DNA from: an uncultured bacterium
GTDB lineage: Bacteria > Planctomycetota > UBA1135 > GCA-002686595
NCBI GenBank assembly: GCA_902826945.1
Contig: CADEGS010000003.1
Span: 23,875 to 87,874 of the forward strand
DNA: 64,000 nt
Direction of reading: 5' to 3'
Of this stretch, positions 8,155 to 18,169 are shown piece by piece (position 1 is the stretch's first letter; every line of letters begins with the position of its first letter). The notes beneath the pieces were generated by a model, which ran no database searches, was not told where the DNA came from, and worked only from the letters and a program-made list of their open reading frames with translations. A program made the translations under genes and the position numbers.

Positions 8155-8781
8155 GTGAACCTGAGCAGCCAGAGCTTCGAGCCCGGCGGGCGCATCCCCG
8201 CCGACTTCGCCTTCGCCCGTCCGGATCCGGAGCGGCACTTCCGCTTCGCCGGGAACAAGAGCCCGCACCTCGCCTGGAGCGACGCGCCGGCCGGCACGCG
8301 CTCGTTCGCGCTCCTGTGCGTCGATCCCGACGCGCCGAGCGTGGGCGACGACGTGAACAAGGAAGGGCGCAGCGTGCCGCGCGACCTCCCGCGCACGGAC
8401 TTCGTGCACTGGGTGCTCGTGGACCTGCCCGCGGGCCTGCGCTCGCTCGAGGCCGGCTCGTGCAGCGACGGCGTCACGCCGCGCGGCAAGCGCCGTCCGC
8501 CGGGCCCGGCCGGAGCGCGCCAGGGCCGGAACGACTACACCGGCTGGTTCGCGGGCGACGCCGCGCTGGCCGGCACGTACCTCGGCTACGACGGGCCGGC
8601 GCCGCCGTGGAACGACGAGCGCGTGCACCGCTACCGCTTCCGCCTGCACGCGCTCGACGTCGAGCGGCTCGACCTGCCCGACGCCTTCACGGCGGCCGAC
8701 GTCGAGCGCGCGCTGGAGGGCCACGTGCTCGCGCGCGCCGAGCTGGTCGGCACGTACACGCAGAACCCGGCGCTGGCCTGA
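8155..8781 (+). CDS. PEBP/YbhB-like (Raf kinase inhibitor-like) protein
   Basis: 208 aa, GTG start with no Shine-Dalgarno sequence (see the -10 box 6 bases upstream). The family core motifs are present: SPHLAWSDAPAGTRSFALLCVDPDAPS, the His in DFVHWVLVDLPA and the GYDGPAPPWNDERVHRYRF segment, which line the anion-binding pocket of the phosphatidylethanolamine-binding fold. No signal peptide, so cytoplasmic. The bacterial members have no firmly known role. The membrane TPR gene follows 7 bp later. Confidence 0.92.
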   Translation: MNLSSQSFEPGGRIPADFAFARPDPERHFRFAGNKSPHLAWSDAPAGTRSFALLCVDPDAPSVGDDVNKEGRSVPRDLPRTDFVHWVLVDLPAGLRSLEAGSCSDGVTPRGKRRPPGPAGARQGRNDYTGWFAGDAALAGTYLGYDGPAPPWNDERVHRYRFRLHALDVERLDLPDAFTAADVERALEGHVLARAELVGTYTQNPALA

Positions 8782-8788
8782 GAGCGGC

Positions 8789-10492
8789 GTGAAGCGCGCG
8801 GGGATCGTGCTGGCCGCCCTGGCGCTCGCCGGGGCGACCTGGGCGGCCTTCGCGCCGGCGCTCGCGAACGGCTTCGTGTCGTGGGACGACCCCGACTACG
8901 TGACGGCGAACCCGCACGTGCGCGCCGGGCTCACGGCCGCCGGCGTGCGCTGGGCGTTCGGGATGCACGCGACGGCGGGCAACTGGCACCCGCTGACGTG
9001 GCTCTCGCACATGCTCGACGCGACGCTCCACGGGGACGATCCCGCCGGGCACCACCGGACGAGCGTGCTCCTGCACGCGGCGAACGCGGCGCTGGCGCTG
9101 CTCGCGCTGCTCGCGCTGACGCGGCGCTTCTGGCCGTCCTTCGCCTGCGCCGCGCTGTTCGCGCTGCACCCGCTGCGCGCCGAGTCGGTGGCGTGGGTCT
9201 CCGAGCGCAAGGACGTGCTCAGCGCCTTCTTCGGCCTGTGCGCGCTGGTCGCGTACGCCGGCTGGGCGCGGCGCGGCGGCGCCGGGCGCTACGCGGCGGT
9301 CTGCCTGTGCCTGGCGCTCGGGCTGCTCGCGAAACCGATGCTCGTGACCCTGCCGTGCGTGCTGCTCCTGCTCGACGTCTGGCCGCTCGGGCGCGCGGGG
9401 GCGCTCGCGGCGGGCCCCGGAGCGGTGGGGCCGGAGCGCCGCCGCTCGCCGCGCGCGCTCGCGCTCGAGAAGCTGCCGCTCGTCGCGCTCGCGCTCGCGA
9501 GCGCCTGGCTGACCGTGCGCGCGCAGGCGGCGGTCGGCGCGATCCAGGGCGTCGAGAAGCTCTCGCTCTCCGCGCGCCTCCTGCACGCGCCGTGGGCGGT
9601 CCTGCGCTACGTCGCGCTGTGCGTCTGGCCGCACGACCTGGCGTGCTTCTACCCGCACCCCGCGGTCGTGCGCCCGGAGCTGCTCGCGCCGTCGAGCCCG
9701 CTGCCGTGGGTGGCGCTGGCGGTCGTGCTGGCGCTGTGCGCCGCCGCCTGGCGCGCGCGGCGCGCCCTGCCGTCGCTGCCGGTCGGCTGGCTGTGGTTCC
9801 TGGGCATGCTGGTGCCGGTGCTCGGCCTGCTGCAGGTGGGGGGGCAGTCGATCGCCGACCGCTACACGTACCTGCCCTCGATCGGGCTCTCGCTGGCCGT
9901 CGTGTTCCCGCTGGCGCGCCTCGCGCGCGGGCCGGCCAGCCGGGCGCTGCTCGCGGCCGCCGCGTGCGTCGCGCTGGCGCTCCTCGCGCGCGCGACGCGC
10001 GCGCAGTGCGCGACCTGGCGCAGCTCCGAGACGCTGTTCGCGCGCGCGCTCTCCGTCACGCGCGCGAACTACAAGGCGCACAACAGCTACGGCGTCGTGC
10101 TCGAGCAAGCCGGCCGCGTCGAGGAGGCGCGCGCGCAGTACGAGGCGGCGCTCGCGATCCGGCCCGAGCACCCCCAGGCGCTGACGAACCTCGGGAAGTA
10201 CTGGTTCGAGCACGGCCAGCCCGCGCGGGCCGAGGAGCTCTTCCGCCGCGCCGTCCTGGCCCACCCGCGCCTGGTGAGCGCCCTGGGCAACCTGGCGGTC
10301 GTGCTGCTCTCGGGCGGGCGGCTCGAGGAGGGCGTGGCGCTGCTCGAGCGGGCGCTGGCGATCCAGGAGGCGAGCCCGGCCAACCACCGCAACCTCGGCC
10401 TGGCGCTGCGCTCGCTGGGCCGCGAGGAGGAGGCCCAGGCGCACCTGGAGCGGGCCGCGGCGCTGGAGGCGGGGAAGGCGGAGGGCCGATAG
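8789..10492 (+). CDS. Multi-pass membrane protein with C-terminal TPR repeats
   Basis: 567 aa, GTG start. The first 410 residues hold about ten transmembrane helices and the conserved patch WDDPDYVTANPHV followed by WHPLTWLSHMLD and HPLRAESVAWVSERKDVLS, as in TMTC-like/DUF1736 glycosyltransferase-fold (GT-C) proteins. The last 150 residues are TPR repeats (SYGVVLEQAGRVEEARAQYEAAL and similar) that probably face a partner protein. A glycosyl transfer role on lipid-linked sugar is inferred from the GT-C-like layout and the acidic pair near the first helix. It overlaps no neighbour and is followed by a GT2 gene. Confidence 0.85.
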   Translation: MKRAGIVLAALALAGATWAAFAPALANGFVSWDDPDYVTANPHVRAGLTAAGVRWAFGMHATAGNWHPLTWLSHMLDATLHGDDPAGHHRTSVLLHAANAALALLALLALTRRFWPSFACAALFALHPLRAESVAWVSERKDVLSAFFGLCALVAYAGWARRGGAGRYAAVCLCLALGLLAKPMLVTLPCVLLLLDVWPLGRAGALAAGPGAVGPERRRSPRALALEKLPLVALALASAWLTVRAQAAVGAIQGVEKLSLSARLLHAPWAVLRYVALCVWPHDLACFYPHPAVVRPELLAPSSPLPWVALAVVLALCAAAWRARRALPSLPVGWLWFLGMLVPVLGLLQVGGQSIADRYTYLPSIGLSLAVVFPLARLARGPASRALLAAAACVALALLARATRAQCATWRSSETLFARALSVTRANYKAHNSYGVVLEQAGRVEEARAQYEAALAIRPEHPQALTNLGKYWFEHGQPARAEELFRRAVLAHPRLVSALGNLAVVLLSGGRLEEGVALLERALAIQEASPANHRNLGLALRSLGREEEAQAHLERAAALEAGKAEGR

Positions 10493-10577
10493 GCTCCCCG
10501 GCGAGGGCCCGCCGCCGGCGCAGCTCCTTGGAGAGCGCGGCGCCAGTCGCTAGCCTCGCGCCGACGCGCGTTCCCCC

Positions 10578-11567
10578 ATGACGACCAGCACCCTCGCCGA
10601 GAGCCACCTGCGCAGCACGGGCGACGACCGCCACGCCGTGGACGTGACCGTCGTGCTGCCCGTCCACAACGAGGTCGGCCACGTGCGCGAGGAGATCGAG
10701 CGCGTGCGGCGCGCGCTCGCGGCATCGAGCTACAGCTACGAGCTCATGGTCGTGGACGACGGCTCGACCGACGGCAGCAAGGAGGTGCTGCGCCAGATCG
10801 ACGACATCGAGCTCGTCGACCTGCCGCAGAACCACGGCGTCGGCTTCGCCCGCCGGCTCGGCACGCGCCTGGCGCGCGGCGACGTGGTGGTGTGGACCGA
10901 CGTGGACATGAGCTACCCGAACGACCGCATCCCCGAGCTCGTGGACGCGCTCGAGGACTGGTGCGACCAGGTCGTCGGCGCGCGACGCACCGAGGAGGGC
11001 ACGCACGCCTGGGCGCGCAAGCCGGCCAAGTGGTTCATCCGCCGCCTGGCGTGCTTCCTGGTGCAGTCGCACATCCCCGACCTGAACTCGGGCTTCCGCG
11101 CCTTCCGGCGCAGCGTGTCGCTGCCGTACCTGCACCTGCTGCCCAACGGCTTCTCGTGCGTCTCGACGATCACGCTGTGCTTCCTCTCGAACGGACACGG
11201 CGTGCGCTACGTCCCGATCGACTACGCCACGCGCGCGGGGCGCTCGAAGTTCCGCTACTTCCACGACACCTACAACTACCTGCTGCAGGTGGTGCGGATG
11301 GTGATGACCTTCAACCCGCTGCGCGTGTTCCTGCCGGCGGGCGGCCTGCTGCTCTTGATGGCGGTGGGCAAGGTCGCGTGGGACGCGTGGAACCGCGACT
11401 TCTGGATCACGACCAACGCCGTGATCCTGACCGTCGTCGCCTGGCAGGTGATCAGCATCGGCCTCCTGGCCGACCTGATCTGCCGCCTGAACGACCCGAC
11501 GCGCCAGCGCCCGACGCAGCTCCAGGAGCTCGACGCGCTGCGCCACGTGCGCCAGCGCCGCGGGTAG
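10578..11567 (+). CDS. GT2 glycosyltransferase, polyprenol-phosphate type, with two TM helices
   Basis: 329 aa. The N-terminal GT-A domain shows VTVVLPVHNEVGHV, the nucleotide-binding VVDDGSTDGS and WTDVDMSYPN (DxD-type metal site), as in dolichol-phosphate mannosyltransferase-like enzymes. Two hydrophobic helices follow (about 255-275 and 285-310). It probably transfers a sugar to a polyprenol phosphate, which a GT-C enzyme such as the preceding TPR protein could then use (inference). A TAGCCT hexamer at 10551-10556 may be its -10 box. Confidence 0.9.
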   Translation: MTTSTLAESHLRSTGDDRHAVDVTVVLPVHNEVGHVREEIERVRRALAASSYSYELMVVDDGSTDGSKEVLRQIDDIELVDLPQNHGVGFARRLGTRLARGDVVVWTDVDMSYPNDRIPELVDALEDWCDQVVGARRTEEGTHAWARKPAKWFIRRLACFLVQSHIPDLNSGFRAFRRSVSLPYLHLLPNGFSCVSTITLCFLSNGHGVRYVPIDYATRAGRSKFRYFHDTYNYLLQVVRMVMTFNPLRVFLPAGGLLLLMAVGKVAWDAWNRDFWITTNAVILTVVAWQVISIGLLADLICRLNDPTRQRPTQLQELDALRHVRQRRG

Positions 11568-11571
11568 CGCG

Positions 11572-12060
11572 CTACGGGGGCGGAGCGCGCTCCTCGCCGC
11601 CGCGTTCCCGGGCCCGGTGCAGCGGCCCCTCGAGCCGCCCGACGAGGTACAGCGTCGTCAGGCCGAGCGCCACCGCGGCGCCCGCGATCACGTACTGCCC
11701 GCCGCCGACGGCGACGCCCAGCGCGCCCGTCAGCCACAGGCTGCCCGCCGTCGTCAGCCCGTGGACGTTGGCGCCGCGCTGCAGGATCGCTCCGGCGCCC
11801 AGGAAGCCGAGACCGCCGGCGACTCCCTCGAGGATGCGCAGCGGGTCGAGCCGCGCGCTGGGGTCGTCCATGCGAGCGGTCGCGTCGTAGAGCTCGAAGC
11901 CGATCAGCGTGAAGGTCGCCGCGCCCAGGCAGACCATCATGTGCGTGCGCAGGCCGGCCGCCTTGCCGCGCCACTCGCGCTCGAGGCCGAGCGCGCCGCC
12001 GAAGACGGTCGCGAGCGCGAGCCGCAGCGCGATCTCCGCGGAATGGACGAAAGGGTCCAC
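11572..12060 (-). CDS. MgtC/SapB family membrane protein
   Basis: 162 aa, GTG start. Four to five hydrophobic helices and the family signatures LGLEREWRGKAAGLRTHMMVCLGAA and GLGFLGAGAIL are clear. MgtC proteins act at the inner membrane in adaptation to low magnesium and envelope stress, partly by acting on ATP synthase. The gene follows the 71-aa ORF by 6 bp and likely shares its sigma-54-type promoter (12310-12325). Confidence 0.92.
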   Translation of the reverse strand: MDPFVHSAEIALRLALATVFGGALGLEREWRGKAAGLRTHMMVCLGAATFTLIGFELYDATARMDDPSARLDPLRILEGVAGGLGFLGAGAILQRGANVHGLTTAGSLWLTGALGVAVGGGQYVIAGAAVALGLTTLYLVGRLEGPLHRARERGGEERAPPP

Positions 12061-12066
12061 CGCGCC

Positions 12067-12282
12067 TCAGCCCGCGCGCGGTCGCCGGCGCGGGGTCGCG
12101 GGGAGCGGAGAGGGGTCGGGCCAGGCCTCGTCCAGGCCCTCCTCGCGCGCGCCGCGCTCCTCCTCGAAGACGTACAGGCGCGGGTCGGGCGCGCGTCCGA
12201 GCGGACGCGGTCGGCGGTAGAGCGGAGCGGCGGGATCGGGGGCGCGACCCGTGTCCGGATCGGGCGTGAGCGGCGTGTGCAT
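12067..12282 (-). CDS. Small hypothetical protein, 71 aa
   Basis: Proline- and arginine-rich, with no hydrophobic segment; the centre reads PRLYVFEEERGAREEGLDEAWPDPSP. GC-rich third positions, a GAAGAGGAA ribosome-binding site before ATG 12282, tight spacing to mgtC and a sigma-54-like promoter right upstream support a real gene. I do not recognise the family. Confidence 0.6.
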   Translation of the reverse strand: MHTPLTPDPDTGRAPDPAAPLYRRPRPLGRAPDPRLYVFEEERGAREEGLDEAWPDPSPLPATPRRRPRAG

Positions 12283-12309
12283 GGCGCGTTCCTCTTCGTT
12301 GCGTTCACG

Positions 12310-12325
12310 AGCAACGCGCATGCCG
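12310..12325 (-). promoter_or_regulatory. Sigma-54 -24/-12 promoter for the 71-aa/mgtC operon
   Basis: Reading the minus strand: CGGCATG-CGCG-TTGCT, against the consensus TGGCACG-N4-TTGCW. GG and GC are exactly 10 bases apart. The -12 element ends 27 bases before the ATG at 12282, leaving a short leader that carries the ribosome-binding site. Confidence 0.6.
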
Positions 12326-12396
12326 AGCGGACGGGAGCGCCGCAGCGGGGCGTCGCACACGCTTCTCCAAAGCGCCGGGCATGCGGCGGCGCGCGA

Positions 12397-12409
12397 CGCT
12401 CCCGGAGCG
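12397..12409. promoter_or_regulatory. Short dyad between divergent sigma-54 promoters
   Basis: cgctcc and ggagcg flank a single C. The dyad lies 45 bp upstream of the csbD -24 element and 71 bp upstream of the opposite promoter, a normal distance for an activator site. Short dyads arise easily by chance at this GC content. Confidence 0.25.
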
Positions 12410-12454
12410 CGCTCGCGTCTCACGCGCGGGGCGTTGCGGGCGGTTCCGCGGCGC

Positions 12455-12470
12455 TGGCACGAGCCGTGCA
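12455..12470 (+). promoter_or_regulatory. Sigma-54 -24/-12 promoter for csbD
   Basis: TGGCACG-AGCC-GTGCA matches TGGCACG-N4-TTGCW except for one base in the -12 element. GG-N10-GC spacing is exact. The -12 element ends 63 bases before the csbD ATG. Confidence 0.65.
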
Positions 12471-12533
12471 TGTCTCCCGCAGCGAGCGGCGCGTCGCCGC
12501 GACGTCGAACCTCACACGCACGGAGAGCACGCG

Positions 12534-12743
12534 ATGAACTGGGACCGCATCGAAGGCAAGTGGAAGCAGTACAAGGGACAGGCCAAGGAGCGCTGGGGCA
12601 AGCTGAGCGATGATCAGCTCGATGTGATCGACGGTCATCGCGATCGCCTGGAGGGCAAGCTCCAGGAGATCTACGGCTACGAGAAGGACCGCGCGAAGAA
12701 GGAAGTCGACACCTTCCTGCAGACCTGCGACACGAAGGCATAG
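12534..12743 (+). CDS. CsbD family stress protein
   Basis: 69 aa, typical length. It begins MNWDRIEGKWKQYKGQAKE and has the family hallmark GKLSDDQLDVIDG followed by the RLEGKLQEIYGYEKD repeat-like helix. CsbD proteins are small soluble general-stress proteins of unknown mechanism. Codon use is less GC-extreme than in its neighbours, as usual for highly expressed small genes. It is transcribed alone from a sigma-54-like promoter and ends at a hairpin. Confidence 0.95.
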   Translation: MNWDRIEGKWKQYKGQAKERWGKLSDDQLDVIDGHRDRLEGKLQEIYGYEKDRAKKEVDTFLQTCDTKA

Positions 12744-12763
12744 GTCTCCCCCCCCGGAGACCT
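12742..12763 (+). terminator. Hairpin at the csbD stop
   Basis: aggtctcc and ggagacct are exact complements around a loop of six C. It starts within the stop codon region of csbD. No T-run follows. Confidence 0.55.
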
Positions 12764-13217
12764 CGGCAGGACCGACCACGAAGGCGAGGGGCTCTCGTCC
12801 GACCCGCGCCGACGCAGCCCCATGAGGCTCGCCCCGCGGTCGGTCCTGCATCTTCTCGTCGAGCGCTCCGGATCGCGTCGGCAGGCGCGACCCGGGGCGC
12901 TCGGCGCGTTCGGGCAGCGACGCGCGCGAGCGGCGCCTCGCTCGGCGCGCGCGAGCGCGACCTCACGCTCGGCCCGGATCTTGCACGCCGTGACCTGATG
13001 ACGTCCCCGCAGGCCGTGCGGGGAGCACGACGAGGAAGCAAGAGGCCATGGAGTTTCTACAAACCGTTGCCGACCGCTCGCGACCGCGCGCGGCGCTCCT
13101 CGCTCGATCCGGAACACGGGCCTTCGACGGCAGCGGCGCGAGACACGCGGGGTGTCGAGCCGCTCCGGGGAGGCCCGCTGCTCTCCTTCAACGATTCACC
13201 CCGCGACGGAGCGTGCC
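12764..13217. other. Gene-free stretch of about 450 bp
   Basis: No reading frame here has the strong G/C bias at third positions seen in all neighbouring genes. A 57-codon frame from ATG 13048 that ends on the next start has only about 60 percent GC at third positions and is judged non-coding. The stretch contains one sigma-54-like sequence (12970-12985) and AT-richer DNA around 13050-13075. It probably is an upstream or leader region of the lipoprotein gene. Confidence 0.5.
12970..12985 (+). promoter_or_regulatory. Candidate sigma-54 promoter upstream of the small lipoprotein
   Basis: CGGCCCG-GATC-TTGCA has an exact -12 element and GG-N10-GC spacing, with one change in the -24 element. It is 232 bases from the lipoprotein ATG, much farther than the other examples in this island, so its target is uncertain. 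Confidence 0.4.
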
Positions 13218-13412
13218 ATGAGATCCAGCACTCGATTCCTGATCACGTCCGCCCTGCTCTGCACGGGCTTCCTGACCGCGGGCTGCCCCGAAGACGGTGC
13301 GGCGGAAGAGGCGGGCGAGAAGATCGACCGCGGCGTCGACAAGGCCGGTGACGCGGTCGAGGACGCCGCCGACGAGGCGGAGGACGCCCTCGACGAGGCG
13401 GACGTGAAGTGA
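13218..13412 (+). CDS. Small acidic lipoprotein with amphipathic helix
   Basis: 64 aa. A signal peptide with lipobox (LLCTGFLTAGC) is followed by about 40 residues of alternating acidic/Ala heptads (GDAVEDAADEAEDALDEAD) that form a long amphipathic helix or coiled coil, somewhat like entericidin or Lpp-type small envelope lipoproteins. The function is unknown; the stress-gene context (CsbD, DUF1328, YqjD-like) suggests an envelope-stress role. Confidence 0.8.
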   Translation: MRSSTRFLITSALLCTGFLTAGCPEDGAAEEAGEKIDRGVDKAGDAVEDAADEAEDALDEADVK

Positions 13413-13522
13413 AGCGTCGCCCGCTCCGCCCCTCCCGGCGCGCCGCGCGCGACCGCCGTGCGCGGCCGTCGCGCGGCCGCCGGGAGGAGCGGTGAGCGCC
13501 GGCGACGACGGCGCGCGCCAGG

Positions 13523-13819
13523 TCAGCGCTCGCCGCCGCTCTCGCGCCGCGCCGCGCCGACCTCCGACTCGACGAGCGCGTCGAGCTCGCGCGCGATCCG
13601 GTGCAGGGTCGAGGCCAGCGCGTCGAGGCGCGGCCCGGGATCCTCGCCTCTCTGCACGTCGTGCTTCACGAGCTGCACGTGCAGCACGGCCGTGTTCAGG
13701 TGCCCCTTGAGGTCGTGCACCTGCTGGCGGGTGAGCCGCCCGCTGGTCTGGCTGGGGTCGCGTTCCACCGGAACTCGAGGAGGACGGCGCTCCGGAGCCG
13801 TCCCGGAGCGGACTGGCAT
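13523..13819 (-). CDS. Small protein with a histidine-kinase-like helical hairpin
   Basis: 98 aa from ATG 13819. The centre (about 30-90) predicts two long helices, the first carrying VHDLKGHLNTAVLHVQLVKHD, which resembles the H-box of histidine kinase dimerisation domains (HDL+N pattern). There is no ATPase domain. It might be a histidine phosphotransfer or decoy protein, but this is a guess from one motif. Start ATG lies in a small dyad (ggcat/atgcc, 13815-13834). It follows the TonB receptor on the same strand. Confidence 0.6.
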   Translation of the reverse strand: MPVRSGTAPERRPPRVPVERDPSQTSGRLTRQQVHDLKGHLNTAVLHVQLVKHDVQRGEDPGPRLDALASTLHRIARELDALVESEVGAARRESGGER

Positions 13820-13875
13820 TACAGCCGTGATGCCCGAGCGCGACAAGAGGGGCGCGCCGCGCGGCGCCGCGCAGG

Positions 13876-15969
13876 TCAGAAGCCGAAGACCAGCCCCGCC
13901 ACCAGGTTGCGGCCCGGCATGTTCGAGCCCGAGCCGTGCACGCGGTAGTCCTCGTCGAAGACGTTCTCGAGCGCCAGCTCGAGCCGCCAGTGCTTGGAGA
14001 GCCGCCAGCCGGTGCGCAGGTCGAGCACGGCCCAGCCGGGCGTGCCGCCCGGCGGGATGCGCTGCGTGTCGCTCGCGTCGCGCGTCGAGAGCTCGTCCGC
14101 GTCGCGGGCCAAGGACAGGACGGTCTCCGCGTAGCCGCGGTCCGCCTCCTCGGTCCAGCGCAGCCCGAGCCGCCCCATCAGCGGCATCTGGCGGTCGATC
14201 GGCTCGCGCCTCTCGACCGGATCGGAGGTCGGGAAGGTGTCCACCTCGCCCTCCTGGAAGGCGACCCAGCCGAACAGCTCCCAGGCCTCGTCGATCGCCA
14301 GTCTGGCGCCGGCCTCCACGCCGTAGACGTAGCCGTCGCCGACGTTGCGCTTGGTGATCTCGAACTCGCCCGAGCCGTTCACGTTCCCGGTCGGGACGCG
14401 CACGATCTGGTCCTCGATGTCGGTGTAGAAGACCGCCACCTCGCCCGACAGGCGCTCGCCGCGTCCCTCGAGGCCGACCTCGAGCTGCACGAAGCTCTCG
14501 GGGTCGAGGTCCGGGGCGGGGATCTCGAACTCGTTCGAGCGCGCCGAGTCGAAGCGCGTCAGGTCCGACAGGTTCGGCGCGCGGAAGCCCTGCGAGACGC
14601 CCGCGAAGGCGTGCAGCCGGTCCTCCAGCACGCGGTAGAGGACGCGCGCGCTGCCGACCACGTTCTGCCAGTCGTCCTCGAGCGAGGTCTCGCTCGAGGT
14701 GACCGGGTCGAGCACGCTGCCAGCGTCCACCGCCGCGTGCTCGAAGCGGCCTCCCAGGGTCAGCGCGCAGCGCTCGTGGACGTCGATCTCGTCCTCGACG
14801 AACACGCCGACCAGGTCGTAGCTCGAGTCGTCGGCCACCGGCCCCTGCACCGGGTTCGACGAGCTGAAGGAGTCCACCTCGTCGTGGTACCAGTCGGCGC
14901 CGAAGGTCAGCCGCCCGAGGGCGGTGCGCCGCGTCGAGGCCACGAGCTGCAGCCCCAGCGTGTCGAGGTCGAAGCCCTGCAGCGAGCGCGCCATGTTGCT
15001 GCGGACGCGGTCCTCCGTCTCGTCCTGGCGCTGCCAGGAGACGCCGGCCCGGAAGCGCTCGATCGAGCCGTCCAGCTCCTCGCCGACGAGCTGCGCGTAG
15101 GCGAGCTCGCGGTCCTGGTCCAGGTCGCGCCGCAGGTCGGAGCCGGCCACGGTGCCCTCGAAGGGCACGGCGAAGATCGTCGCGTGCGTGCGCGGCACGT
15201 CGTCCTGGGCGACGCGCTGGTAGCCCAGGACCAGCCGCGTCTCTTCGCTCAGGGAGTGCTCGAGCTTGGCGCTGGCGTCCCACTCGTCGTAGCCCGTGTT
15301 GCGCTGGTGGCCGGTGGGCTCGCCGGCGCGCACGTCGTCGTAGTCCTTGCCCGAGAGCCCGACGTACAGCCCGCTCCCCTCGCCGATCCGCCCGGCCCAG
15401 TCCACGTGACCGACGTGCGACTCGTCCGCGGTCGAGTAGCGGTAGAGCACCTGGCCCGAGACGGGACCCGTCCCGGAGTCGAACGGACCCTTGGTGATGG
15501 CCTGCACGGTGCCGCCGATCGCGTCGCTGCCCCAGGCGACCGACCCGGGGCCCTTCACGACCTCGAAGCGCGCCACGGAGAGCGGGTCCACCGTGCTCCA
15601 GTACTGGTTGGGCCCCTCGCGCATGATCGAGGAGTTGATGCGGATCCCGTCCACGAGCAGCAGCGTGCGGAAGCCCGTGAAGCCGCGGATGTAGGGCGAT
15701 CCCTGCCCGTAGGAGGTCTCCTGGACCATGACCCCCGGCACGTCGCGCAGCGCCTGGGGCGTCGTGCGGTACGCCCGCTCGAGGATGAGCTGCTCGTCGA
15801 TCTCCTCGACGCTCCAGGGCGTCTCGAGGCGCGAGGCCTCGCGGCGCGACGGCGTCACGACGGTCTCGCCCAGCGGCAGGCGCTCCGCGGGCGGCGGCGG
15901 GGCACCGTCCTGCACGTCCTGGGGGAGGAGCAGGCGGAGCACGGCGAAGGAGAGGGAGAGCGACGGCAT
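13876..15969 (-). CDS. TonB-dependent outer-membrane receptor
   Basis: About 697 aa from ATG 15969; a GTG at 16017 would add 16 residues before the signal peptide. The N-terminus has a plug domain (ETVVTPSRREASRLETPWSVEEID, then LRDVPGVMVQETSYGQGSPYIRGFTGFRTLLLVDGIRINSS) and the rest alternates beta-strands, ending LENVFDEDYRVHGSGSNMPGRNLVAGLVFGF, a barrel with a terminal aromatic residue. It should import a metal chelate or vitamin using TonB energy. The CirA/BtuB-like plug fits a catecholate siderophore, heme or cobalamin; no riboswitch was seen upstream, so the substrate is open. It lies 174 bp downstream of the sigma-54 activator gene. Confidence 0.93.
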   Translation of the reverse strand: MPSLSLSFAVLRLLLPQDVQDGAPPPPAERLPLGETVVTPSRREASRLETPWSVEEIDEQLILERAYRTTPQALRDVPGVMVQETSYGQGSPYIRGFTGFRTLLLVDGIRINSSIMREGPNQYWSTVDPLSVARFEVVKGPGSVAWGSDAIGGTVQAITKGPFDSGTGPVSGQVLYRYSTADESHVGHVDWAGRIGEGSGLYVGLSGKDYDDVRAGEPTGHQRNTGYDEWDASAKLEHSLSEETRLVLGYQRVAQDDVPRTHATIFAVPFEGTVAGSDLRRDLDQDRELAYAQLVGEELDGSIERFRAGVSWQRQDETEDRVRSNMARSLQGFDLDTLGLQLVASTRRTALGRLTFGADWYHDEVDSFSSSNPVQGPVADDSSYDLVGVFVEDEIDVHERCALTLGGRFEHAAVDAGSVLDPVTSSETSLEDDWQNVVGSARVLYRVLEDRLHAFAGVSQGFRAPNLSDLTRFDSARSNEFEIPAPDLDPESFVQLEVGLEGRGERLSGEVAVFYTDIEDQIVRVPTGNVNGSGEFEITKRNVGDGYVYGVEAGARLAIDEAWELFGWVAFQEGEVDTFPTSDPVERREPIDRQMPLMGRLGLRWTEEADRGYAETVLSLARDADELSTRDASDTQRIPPGGTPGWAVLDLRTGWRLSKHWRLELALENVFDEDYRVHGSGSNMPGRNLVAGLVFGF

Positions 15970-16143
15970 CGTGGGGCGGCTCCTGCGAAAGGCCTCGGCC
16001 AGCTGCGGGAGCCGCACCGGCTCCCCGCACCCCCGGCGTGCGGGAGGCGCGGTCGAACGAACGGCGGCGTCCGCCGGTTCAACGAAAGCCGCAGAAACTC
16101 CGAGGGCTCGCGGCCGGCCGCGCGGCGCTCTTCCCCTGACCCC

Positions 16144-17742
<1,599 letters not shown>

Positions 17743-17751
17743 CGCGCGCGA

Positions 17752-17931
17752 TCAGGGCATCGGGGCGCGCTTGCCGGTGACGAGCGACGCCACGAGGCTC
17801 ACGAGGAACAGCACGATGAACAGCCAGAACAGCAGTTGAGCGATGCTGCCCGCCGCGCCGGCGATGCCGCCGAAGCCCAGGAGGCCCGCGAGGAGGGCGA
17901 TGACGAAGAAGGCGAGTGCCCAGCGCAACAT
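17752..17931 (-). CDS. DUF1328 family small membrane protein
   Basis: 59 aa with two transmembrane helices: [21 protein letters not shown] and [21 protein letters not shown], the standard layout of the YtjA/DUF1328 family. ATG 17931 has a good AAAGGAG ribosome-binding site. Function unknown; homologues are often induced under stress. It heads an operon with the sigma-54 activator. Confidence 0.93.
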   Translation of the reverse strand: MLRWALAFFVIALLAGLLGFGGIAGAAGSIAQLLFWLFIVLFLVSLVASLVTGKRAPMP

Positions 17932-17987
17932 GACGAAGCTCCTTTCGAGAGGGACGGGGGGACGTCCACCGTCGTGGAAGGAGCTGG

Positions 17988-18003
17988 AGCACGCGGCGTG
18001 CCG
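17988..18003 (-). promoter_or_regulatory. Sigma-54 -24/-12 promoter for DUF1328 and activator
   Basis: On the minus strand CGGCACG-CCGC-GTGCT matches TGGCACG-N4-TTGCW except at two positions, with GG-N10-GC spacing exact. The -12 element ends 56 bases before the DUF1328 ATG. Confidence 0.6.
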
Positions 18004-18044
18004 CGCGCGGGCCGCCCGCGCGAGCTTCACCTCTTAAGGCGCGT

Positions 18045-18066
18045 GCTCCGCGAGACGTCGCGGAGC
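18045..18066. promoter_or_regulatory. 9-bp inverted repeat, candidate activator site 1
   Basis: gctccgcga and tcgcggagc are exact complements around gacg. It sits 41 bp upstream of the minus-strand -24 element and about 105 bp upstream of the plus-strand promoter. Confidence 0.4.
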
Positions 18067-18097
18067 GCCCCGCGGGCGAGAGGAGAGAGCTACAAAC

Positions 18098-18120
18098 GGA
18101 ACGGAAGAACTCTCCGTTCC
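18098..18120. promoter_or_regulatory. 8-bp inverted repeat, candidate activator site 2
   Basis: ggaacgga and tccgttcc are exact complements around a 7-base spacer, in one of the few AT-richer stretches of the region. It ends 49 bp upstream of the plus-strand sigma-54 promoter, a typical enhancer distance. Confidence 0.45.
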
Positions 18121-18169
18121 TCACGGCGTTCCGCGCGCGGACCCCCCGCGGGCCGCCCGTGCCGTGAGG

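Noticed and set aside
13048..13221. A 57-codon frame ending on the start of the small lipoprotein gene (ATGA overlap)
   Set aside because: Only about 60 percent G or C at third positions against well over 90 percent in the neighbours, and a low-complexity Arg/Ala product.
15970..16143. A cobalamin or other riboswitch before the TonB receptor
   Set aside because: No conserved box elements of known riboswitches could be seen in the 174-bp gap.
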